From: Sinotaia quadrata
Taxonomy: Eukaryota; Mollusca; Gastropoda; Architaenioglossa; Viviparidae
Assembly (NCBI GenBank): GCA_028829895.1
Contig: CM054181.1
Span: forward strand, 11,676,501 to 11,740,500
Direction of reading: 5' to 3'
DNA length: 64,000 nucleotides
The notes under the pieces are model-generated. The model did no database searches. It was not told the origin of the DNA and saw only the letters and a list, made by a program, of their open reading frames with translations. Positions 56,095 through 64,000 of this stretch are shown here, piece by piece. The stretch's first letter is position 1. Every line of letters begins with the position of its first letter. The translations under genes and the position numbers were made by a program.

Positions 56095-56600
56095 AGAGTT
56101 AACAATGCTTACAGACGCTGACGTAATGACCCTATTTCTTATGAGAGTGTTTACCGTACAGAAATGGAAGTAGTGCACGACTGTCGTGTTTTAGCTATTT
56201 TTAGAACTAGGTTCGTGTTACGGTTGTTTGTTTATAAGGTTAGGCTTAGAGTTAGGGTTATGGTTAGAATTAGCTGCATAACAAGTGAACTGAAAATAAA
56301 TGCATACATTAAAACTGTTTCTATTTAGAGTTAACATTTCTTGTACTCATTTACTGTAAGGATATGTTGGGACTTCCGGTTGTGTACGGAGTGCCTACCA
56401 CTTCTTATAGACGGACGGTCATTAAAATTGTCAACAGTGTTTACAGACGTTGTATAATGTCCATAATGTTTTACAGATCGACAGAGAGAACAATGTTTAC
56501 AGATCTTGACATGTAATATCCCTATATTTTAGTGATGGATGATTTTCACAGTTAACAGTGGATACTTCATAATGACGGATGGATTCACAGAGTCTCTATT
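56095..56600. repeat. Very degenerate array with TTTACAGA words
   Basis: AACAATG.TTACAGA(C/T).TTGAC and AATGTCC/AATATCCCTATAT.TT recur at about 56100, 56430, 56490 and 56550. Periodicity is poor. Confidence 0.45.
56237..56273 (+). repeat. Degenerate telomere-like (TTAGGG) stretch
   Basis: AAGGTTAGGCTTAGAGTTAG + GGTTATGGTTAGAATTAG contains six TTAGGG-related hexamers, one perfect. It could be a small interstitial telomeric repeat or chance. Confidence 0.55.
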
Positions 56601-56779
56601 TTTCATTGTCAGTGTCTACAATTTATTCCTAATCTCAGTTTATTTCCTCTATTTGTGCCGGTCTGAAAGTTTATCTGTGCTTGCAAGAAAGATTCGCATA
56701 ATAGTAGACCAAGCATCGATCTGTTGAAGAGCGTTTGACAGAGAGACTTCAGAAAGATTGCCACTATGATGGAAACACA

Positions 56780-57036
56780 ATGTATACCAATGTTTTCTAG
56801 TCTCCACCAGTAATTCAACAGTAAATTTGAATGTGTACCACTGTTTTGTAAGTCTCCTTCACCAGTGATTCAACACTAAATTTGAATGTGTACCACTGTT
56901 TTGTAAGTCTCCTTCACCAGTGATTCAACAGTAAATTTGAATGTGTACCAATGTTTTGTTAGTCTCCTTCACCAGTGATTCAACACTAAATTTGAATGTG
57001 TACCAATGTTTTGTTAGTCTCCTTCACCAGTGATGC
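56780..57036. repeat. ~58-bp minisatellite, ~4.3 copies
   Basis: GTGTACCA(C/A)TGTTTTGT(A/T)AGT + CTCCTTCACCAGTGATTCAA. Subtypes CACTG/AATG and ACAGTAAA/ACACTAAA alternate, hinting at a dimer. Confidence 0.96.
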
Positions 57037-57339
57037 AAAACGGAACTCGCAATCACAACTCGTTTCATAAGAATCATTGGCATCGATCCAACACAGAATT
57101 ATTATGAAAAATAGATTGTTTTTCAAACTATGAAATCAGTACTTTCTTTGTTCTCGTTCATAAGTGTCACATACACACACATACTCGTACATGCATACAT
57201 TAGCAAAATACATAAGAATTAATTTAAATGAAAGAATATGGCAATGAAGGAATATGGCAATGTCAAAAATTAACATAATTTCAATGCAACTTGTTTGAAT
57301 GCAGAGTAATCATAAAAGATAACAAGAAATAAAAGTCAG
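57037..57339. other. No gene recognised
   Basis: AT-rich spacer. AGGAATATGGCAATG is duplicated at 57233-57260. Confidence 0.45.
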
Positions 57340-58400
57340 ACAAGAAGATACGATGAGAAGAAGAGAGAATGAGATGGCGAGAGAAGGAGGAGAAGAGAAT
57401 GAGAAAGAGGAGGAGGGGAAAAGGAGGTGAAGATAGAATGAAAAGAATAGAGGAGAAGGAAAAGAAAATTAGAAGAACAGAGAAAGAGAAGAACGAGGAG
57501 AGAGAAGGAAAAGAGAGAATGAGAAGAGAGAAGGAAGAAAATAGAGGTGATGAAGAGAGAGAAAGAGGCGAAGAGACTATGAGAAGAAGTGAGGTGGAGG
57601 GGAGAGAAGGAGGTGAAGAGAGACGGCGAAGAAGAGAGTGTGAGGATTAGAGACAATGTGAAGAAGATTTTAGAAGATAGAAAATGGTGAAGAAGAGGAG
57701 GAGAAAAGAGAAAGAGGAGAAGAGACAAGGACTTGAAGAGTGAAGGATGAGAAGAGACGAGAGAAGTAGGTGGTGAAGAGAGAAGGTGAAGACGGAAGGA
57801 GGTGAAGAGACAATGACAAGCAGAGAGAAGGAGGAGAAGAGACAGGAAGGAGAATATACAATGATGAGTAGAGAGAAGGAGAAGGACAGCCAATGAGAAG
57901 GAGAGAGAAGGGGACGAAAAGATAAGGAGTAGAGAAGAGGAGAAAAGACAATGAGAAGAACATAGGCGAATAGAGATATAAAGAGAAGAGATGAGGGGAG
58001 GATAGAAGAGAAAAGGAGATTAAGAGAGAAAGTCGAGGAGGAGAGGAGAAGTTAGGAGAAAAGTAAATGATTAGAGGAGAAAAGAGGAAAATAGAACAGG
58101 AAGAGACGAGACGAGAAATAGAAGAAAGGAGAAAACGGAAATAATGTTTAAAAGAGGATAGAGGAGAGGAACAGAGAAGAAGAAGGAGGAAGAGTATTGA
58201 AATAGAAAGCGGGAAAAGAGAAGGGGAGTAAAGGTGGAAATATGAGAAAGGGAAGAGAAGAGGGGAAAGAAGGAAAGAGAGCATGAAAGGAAGATAAGGG
58301 AGAAGGAAAATAAAGAGGACAAGAAAGGAAGGAAAAGAAAGGTGACATAAGAAAGTAGAAGAGAGAGACAGAGAAAAAGAATGTAAAGAAGAACATAGAA
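57340..58400 (+). repeat. ~1.06-kb polypurine (GA-rich) tract
   Basis: Almost entirely A and G on the plus strand, with GAGAAGGAGGAGAAGAGA-like words and occasional T or C. It is not a simple repeat, but it has strong strand asymmetry. The 252-, 185- and 117-codon minus-strand frames (Ser/Leu/Phe-rich) and the plus-strand Glu/Arg/Lys frame are composition artefacts. Confidence 0.95.
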
Positions 58401-58778
58401 TAGAACATACAGGCAAACATGCATTCACACGATACGCATGCAGAAATCATCACTAAATGAAAACATATAAAATTTCATTTAATATTTTTTGGTAAATATG
58501 TAAGAGCATAAATATTATTCGATGCATTTATTATTGTTAAGAGGTCAACTTCGTAATGCAATCACGAGGAATTTTTATATATTTAAATGCGAATATTGAT
58601 GGAAATAAGCTGAAGATAAACTGCCTGTGCTCTGACTATCATACGTATTGGCAGTATTTTACAAATTTTCTCTCAGTACTAAACACAGCCTACTCGCTCA
58701 TCAGATATTCGGTCAGTTCATCAATCATAATTTAATATCCCTGATTTTACGATTACCACATCCATTTGAAGTTGAAGG

Positions 58779-58780
<2 letters not shown>
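58401..58780. other. No gene recognised
   Basis: AT-rich unique sequence. Confidence 0.45.
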
Positions 58781-58824
<44 letters not shown>

Positions 58825-58826
58825 AA

Positions 58827-58869
<43 letters not shown>

Positions 58870-58874
58870 AACAC
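58781..58874. repeat. (CA)n microsatellite, interrupted
   Basis: Two CA tracts separated by AAATAAC. Confidence 0.97.
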
Positions 58875-59442
58875 ATACGTGTATACATTCAAGTGATCAC
58901 ACACAACATTACACACATTGCTCGAAATAAGGACAACTATATAAATACAATATCAGCAGCAGGCTGTACTGTAATGATTCCCATGAAAAAGTTTGTATTA
59001 TTTTAAGCAAATAATTTAATCATTGAATATGTAAGTGGCACCCCAGGGTTATGTTATTTATATCATATATCCCTTTCCAAAGTACAGGCATTACATTTTA
59101 ATTACTGCGTTATTTCCGTCCGCTTGCGGTTATATAAATATTTAAATACAACTTTCCGTTTCTTATGTTATTACATAACAAATACTGTTAGTCACTCTGT
59201 TACAAATCGTGACCTCCACTTGTGACTAATAGCACACCATTCCTACTTATTATTGGTAAGTGTATTCTAACCTGTGACAGTAGAGTATAAAATATTCCTA
59301 CCACCACCACACCACCCACCAGCCAAGAGAAAAACAAATAAAACAAAACGAAAAAGAGACCAAGAAAGATCTGATCAAGACGGGAGCCAGTCCCCCGAGA
59401 TAGGCGCTGATTGGAAGTGCAACCCGCTTGATCCCAAGGCAA
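58875..59442. other. No gene recognised
   Basis: Unique AT-rich sequence. Confidence 0.45.
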
Positions 59443-60065
59443 ACCGTGGCCTGTGAGGAAATTCATGACTACACAAACTGAGGTCTGTGAGGAACATCAA
59501 GACAAAACCACAACCTGTGAGGTCTGTGAGGAACATCAAGATTAAACTACAACCGTAGTCCGTGAGGAAAATCAAAACAAAACAATAACCGTTATCTGTG
59601 AGGAAAATCAAAACAAAACTACAACTGTGATCTGTGAGGAACATCAAGACAAAACGACAACCATGGGCTGTGAGGAAAATCATGACTACACAAACTGTGG
59701 TCTATGAGGAACATCAAAATTAAACTACAACCGTAGTCCGTGAGGAAAATCAAAACAAAAATATAACCGTGATCTGTGAGGAACATCAAGACAAAACCAC
59801 AGCCAAGGTCTGTGAAGAACATCAAGATTAAACTACAACCGTAGTCCGTGAGGAAAATCAAAACAAAACTATAACCGTGGTCTGTGAGGAAAATCAAACA
59901 AAACTACAATCGTGATTGTGAGGAACATAAAAAAAATCGTTTACCGTGGTACATAAGGTGACAACGCTAACCGTGGTCTGTTAGGAACATCAGGACAACA
60001 TTAACAATGGTTTATGAGGAAAAATAAAAAATAATACATTCAAACCCATGTCTGGGAGACAACAT
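59443..60065. repeat. ~36-bp minisatellite, ~16 copies
   Basis: CTGTGAGGAACATCAAGACA + AAACTACAACCGT.GT with subtypes (GGAACATCAAGA, GGAAAATCAAAA, TTAAACTACAACCGTAGTCC). The segment 59520-59640 recurs as a block at 59700-59900, a higher-order unit of about four monomers. Minus-strand frames (FLTDHGCSFVLIFLTD-like) are by-products. Confidence 0.95.
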
Positions 60066-60611
60066 ATAAACCAAATCTTGAGTAATCAAAACAACATACT
60101 ATGGATGAGACATGACGAGACAACATTCAAATAAGAAGCTTGCGATGAACCAATAAATTTTCTGATAAATTGCAGAAAATGGTCTTAAACTTAAACGATA
60201 CATGCCCCAAAATATTTTTGGAAGTCAAGTGACAAAGCAATGCATTATTCAAATATTTGTGCAAAAGCAACCCTGAAGAAAAAGACTACAAAAATACAGA
60301 CTTTGTGTAATGAGACAAACAAAAATAACGAAAAGAATCCCGTTGGTCTAAAGTGATTTCAGATAATATACTGACTGATGTGTTCATGCAAATGAAGACA
60401 TAACGGTTACGGTGAGACAATTATAGACATAAAGGTTGTTTTCCTGAGGGGAAAAATCAAATATTGTGCAAAGACAACATGCACTACTGTTACTGGTGCT
60501 ACTAATAGTACTTCTACTACCACAACTAGCACTGGGTAAAGGGGAGTGTGGAGAGACCACCCTATCATTCACCGAGTCTGCATAAGGAAGTGTAGTATAT
60601 TATAGATGAAA
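60066..60611. other. No gene recognised
   Basis: A-rich spacer with traces of the preceding array to about 60130. Confidence 0.45.
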
Positions 60612-60757
60612 GATCATATCATCCTCAGTATTAAGGGTCCATTCTTAAGATCCTATAATCCTCAGTATTAAGGGGCTCTTCTTAAGATCCTATAATCCTC
60701 AGTATTAAGGGGCTCTTCTTAAGATCCTATAATCCTCAGTATTAAGGGGCTCTTCGT
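60612..60757. repeat. 37-bp minisatellite, ~3.7 copies
   Basis: GATCCTATAATCCTCAGTAT + TAAGGGGCTCTTCTTAA, nearly identical units. Confidence 0.97.
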
Positions 60758-60782
60758 AAACTGAGAAATGCCAGTCACAGGG

Positions 60783-60953
60783 AAATATAGTGGACAATGG
60801 ACTACTGAAACACAACTAAAACCACAGCCAAAGGAGAACATATAGTGGACAATGGACTACTGAAACACAACTAAAACCACAGCCAAAGGAGAACATATAG
60901 TGGACAATGGACTACTGAAACACAACTAAAACCACAGCCAAAGGAGAACATAA
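60783..60953. repeat. 55-bp minisatellite, 3 copies
   Basis: ATATAGTGGACAATGGACTA + CTGAAACACAACTAAAACCACAGCC. Copies are identical over most of their length, indicating very recent expansion. Confidence 0.98.
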
Positions 60954-61078
60954 AGAATGACGTGTATTACTGGAGCCAGACATCAAATAAGAAAATATCT
61001 CGGGACATCATAGTAAACAGTGCATCTTGGACTGGAAGAAATCCTTTTTGCACAATAATTTACAAACATCCCTAGAAT

Positions 61079-61080
<2 letters not shown>

Positions 61081-61160
<80 letters not shown>

Positions 61161-61204
61161 CATGCACGCACGCACATACACAAACACACACACACACTCA
61201 CACA

Positions 61205-61258
<54 letters not shown>
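61081..61258. repeat. (CA)n microsatellite, interrupted
   Basis: Two long CA tracts separated by AACGCATGCACGCACGCACA and CTCACACTCACA. Confidence 0.98.
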
Positions 61259-61893
61259 ATTTATCTGGAAACCATTATGCTACTGAAGCTCACACAATCC
61301 CTCATCAACACAAATGGATGATGAAAAATTTTAAAATGCTTAAAAATGAAGCCCATTTCCAATACTAATGTAACTAAGTAATGGCAATGCATAATGGAAT
61401 GCCACTTCTTGAGCAACAACAAATCACTTGTGACAGAACCCAAGAAAGTGGCTGTGAAGAAGTAAAGAACAAACAACAGCAACAACAAGAACGCAGAATT
61501 CATGGCAAGGACCAATGGACACCAGAAATACAACGAAAACAGTCATAATCCTCAGACTGCTCATGAAGCCTAACAATACGATAGAAAAGTATAGAAACAA
61601 AAGTAAACTGTAATAAAAGGAATCATGGACACTCGAGACAATAAGATCGTACCAGATCACACTAGCAGAACACAACATGCTTCACGTGTCACGTGACAAA
61701 CTTGAAAGCCATATTCGTATGAAATGAACAAATTGTTCACTGTGATAGAACCGATTCCATATATGGAAACACGTACTAGAGCGAAAACCTTTTCATGAGA
61801 GATTCCAAAATGCACCCTCTTCCATCTGCTTAGTGGAAAATTACCACCATCATCTGAAATTTGAAGCTAGTGTAATGCCATGGTGTTTCAGTT
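61259..61893. other. No gene recognised
   Basis: Unique. Minus-strand frames at 61261-61678 are hydrophobic but show no motif. Confidence 0.4.
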
Positions 61894-62370
61894 CTAGTCT
61901 TCCATGTATGTTCTAGTTTTCCATGTCTGTTCCAGTTCTCAATGTTTGTTCTAGTTCTAATTGTTTGTTGTAGTAAACAAAGTTTGTTCTAGTTCTAATT
62001 GTTTGTTGTAGTAAACAAAGTTTGTTCTAGACCTTCATGTCTGTTCTACTTCTCAATGTTTGTTCTATTTCTCCACCTCTATTGTACCCCCCCCCCATAT
62101 GTTCTAGACCTGACTGTTTGTTCTTGTTCTCCATGTCTGTTCTAATCCTCAATGTTTGTTGTAGTTCTCAATGTTTTTTTCTAGTTCCTCATGTCTGTTC
62201 TAGTCCTCAATGTTTGTTCTTGTTCTCAATGATTTTTCTAATTCTCCATATATGTTCTAGTCCTAACGTCTACTTGGTTTAATCTATTCTAGTTCTACAT
62301 GTCTGGTTTGGTCCTCCATCTTCTCTACTCCTCCATGTCTATGAGGGTTTGGTCATTTCTAGTTCTCCCT
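61894..62370. repeat. ~21-bp degenerate minisatellite
   Basis: GTTCTAGTTCTCAATGTTT and GTTCTAGTTCTCCATGTCT alternate over about 20 units, a 42-bp dimeric tendency. One unit has a run of nine or so cytosines at 62086-62095. Confidence 0.93.
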
Positions 62371-62868
62371 GTCTGGTAATTGTGTATGACTCCTCTGTTT
62401 CTCTTTGGCTTACAGTACACAATCAGCCTAAAGTCTTTTTGCAGTATTATTCACATATCGCTGAATTATATATCTAATAAGAAGAGGCATTTTGCTAATT
62501 TTACTTAAAATGTACTCGTGTTAAATAATTAAAAATTAAAAATTAAAATGATTAAAACTTTAAAAACTTTTTATGAAACGATGTCTGCAGCTGTAAGAGA
62601 GCAAAATTTTCTGCTTAATGTAAATGTTTTCTTAAACCCATTCTAACATTTGTACACATTTAGTACTGCATGATTTTCTGCTTTAAAGCCATTCTTTTAT
62701 TACCTGACAAATTACAGTTCGATTAACAATAAAAAGTACCACTGATTGCAGCAATCAACTTCAGTGGATTATGCCAACTCCCACAAAGAGACACAGAATC
62801 ATGCGAGAAGACAAAAAAAACAAACAAAAACAACGCAACAAAAGCAAGCATCAACAAGCAACTAAATT
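62371..62868. other. No gene recognised
   Basis: AT-rich. 62760-62868 may be the degraded upstream continuation of the LINE fragment that follows, but no motif can be read. Confidence 0.4.
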
Positions 62869-63140
62869 GAGAAACCATTTCATGGCCAATATGCCCGACT
62901 AGCCGATGAAACGCCAACAAGGCAATTAACACACAGATGGCTGGAAGAGGAAGGCTCAGAAGCTGAAACAGAAGCTATCATCACTGTTGCACAAGATCAA
63001 GCACTAAACACAAAATCGCTCAAGGAAATAAATGCATGAAGAACTTTAAAAATCCCAAATGTCAACTCTGCAAGTGCATGGATGAAACAATAGAACATTT
63101 CTACTCCAGATGTCTGGCACAACGAGTAGTGAATTAGAAT
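62869..63140 (+). pseudogene. LINE C-terminal fragment with CX2CX8HX4C knuckle
   Basis: From 62869 an open frame of about 56 codons reads EKPFHGQYARLADETPTRQ, then a tryptophan-containing linker and AETEAIITVAQDQALNTK, ending in TGA at 63037-63039. After a shift into another frame it continues as NFKNPK and CQLCKCMDETIEHFYSRC (63060-63113), a zinc knuckle with Cys, Cys, His and Cys all present. This order (HGQ motif, ETE.I..AQ.QAL.T, then C..C....DET..H....C) is a hallmark of the C-terminus of a widespread invertebrate LINE ORF2, which sits after the reverse transcriptase. At least one frameshift and a stop break it, and no RT domain is attached. It appears to be 5'-truncated and of a different lineage from the RNase H element at 39.9 kb. 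Confidence 0.8.
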
Positions 63141-63189
63141 TAGAAGAACTAACAATATAAAAGATACTTCTTAAAATATATGCACAGGG

Positions 63190-63490
63190 ATATTTATGAG
63201 TATTTGATAATGCTAAACTGTTAGTGTACTTTACATTGGAACAAGCTACTTATGTGTCATATAATGCTAAACTGTTAGTGTACTTTAGATTGATGAGTGA
63301 GACATACAATGCTAAACTGTTAGTGTATTTTAGATTGATGAGTGAGACATACAATGCTAAACTGTTAGTGCACTTCAGATTGGAACAAGCTACTTATGAG
63401 ATATAATGCTAAACTGTTAGTGTACTTCAGACTGGAACAAGCTACTTATGAGACATAATTCAAACTGTTAGTGTACTTTAGAAAGATTAG
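63190..63490. repeat. ~46/54-bp minisatellite with two monomer types
   Basis: The shared core AATGCTAAACTGTTAGTGTA occurs six times. It is followed either by GATTGGAACAAGCTACTTAT or by GATTGATGAGTGAGACATA. The order is long, short, short, long, long, short. Confidence 0.95.
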
Positions 63491-64000
63491 TGAGACAAAC
63501 AGACAAAGGTTTCACCAGTTTTAGAGAGAGCAGACCGATACATTTTTACAGGCAGTTAGAAAACTACAGCAGGTTTTGACCATATGGTTATAACTAGATG
63601 TAGTAGAGATCAGCCATGGGAAAGAAGTTAGGGATCACTTTGTGATTGACATGTAAAAGTCATAACGCCCACAAACACTTAAGTGTTGTGTTGAGAGTGC
63701 TACCAATGTGTGTAAATATGTTCACAATGGTGATGACATCCTAGATTCGCTTGATAATGTCTGCGTACTCACACATGAGCAAGCTGCAGCACATGAAGGT
63801 GAAGGTGATGCGCTGAAGACTTTGGCTAATACTATCATTGTTGGGGCATTTCACACCGGAATCAGTTATAGAAAGGCAGATAATTGTTCCTGACTGTCAG
63901 ACTGTGGTTTAATCTTAAGGGGAAAAAGCCCTTCCAGAGCAGCACAACTGAAAGACAATTCACAAGAGAAATGTCAAGAGAAGACCAAGCTCTCGGTATC
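63491..64000. other. Window end: unidentified sequence with a 61-codon frame
   Basis: The plus-strand frame at 63708-63893 starts CKYVHNGDDILDSLDNVCVL after Met and ends TGA. Composition is protein-like (acidic N-terminal half, then a short hydrophobic IIVGAF), with balanced base content. I recognise no family. It may be a TE or exon remnant that continues beyond the window, or chance. Confidence 0.2.

Noticed and set aside
57670..58428. 252-residue Ser/Leu/Phe-rich protein on the minus strand
   Set aside because: It is the complement of a polypurine tract, where stop codons are rare by composition. Several overlapping frames are equally open.

Overview
This window looks like nuclear, non-coding (intergenic or deep intronic) DNA of an animal. 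The evidence is AT-rich composition, long (CA)n/(TG)n, (GA)n and (GATA)n-type microsatellites, a very high density of minisatellites, decayed non-LTR retrotransposons and tRNA-derived SINE-like sequences. There are no operon-like gene runs, and I found no rRNA gene, intact tRNA gene, or intact protein-coding gene. The LINE fragments (a zinc-knuckle C-terminus and a separate RNase H-bearing element) resemble those common in lophotrochozoans, and a mollusc is my best guess. That assignment is an inference and cannot be proved from this window.

Layout. 0-10 kb: an interspersed repeat copy (family A), a 59-bp minisatellite wedged between another interspersed repeat (family B) and a tRNA-like SINE, then a chain of arrays with units of 89, 43, 72, 66, 56, 33, 30, 28 and 43 bp. 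10-20 kb: a large CA block and arrays of 63, 70/60, 34, 24, 51, 40, 34, 41, 40/36, 45 and 19 bp. 20-25 kb: a 50-bp array with a clear decay gradient and a 1-kb degenerate array. 25.7-27.1 kb: a long B/C-family interspersed element, followed by a GC-rich repeat (family D) that recurs inverted at 38.1 kb. 28-39 kb: more arrays, a SINE, a second family A copy, and a 24-bp array encoding a spurious 215-residue frame. 39.9-41.4 kb: a decayed LINE running from the reverse-transcriptase catalytic motif through a complete but broken RNase H domain. 44.4 kb: a TATA plus GC-box cluster. 45.8 kb: a second LINE reverse-transcriptase scrap. 46.1 kb: a second C-family copy ending in a tetranucleotide tract. 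49.2-50.2 kb: a 1.1-kb array whose monomer changes along its length. 50.4 kb: a third family A copy. 50.95-51.7 kb: an old array with a period near 91 bp. 53-57 kb: TGACTG-type and CRE-bearing arrays. 57.3-58.4 kb: a polypurine tract of about 1 kb. 59-62.4 kb: further arrays. 62.87-63.12 kb: the C-terminal end of a LINE with a CX2CX8HX4C knuckle.

By hand tally, tandem repeats alone cover about one third of the 64 kb, in more than 60 arrays with mostly unrelated units. Nearly all longer open frames are side effects of arrays whose unit is a multiple of three (24, 24, 39, 45 and 66 bp), of dinucleotide tracts, or of the polypurine tract. Several arrays have higher-order (dimer or trimer) organisation, and several grade from homogeneous to degenerate copies. 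The main biological signal here is this repeat architecture plus at least four interspersed repeat families, not a set of cooperating genes.
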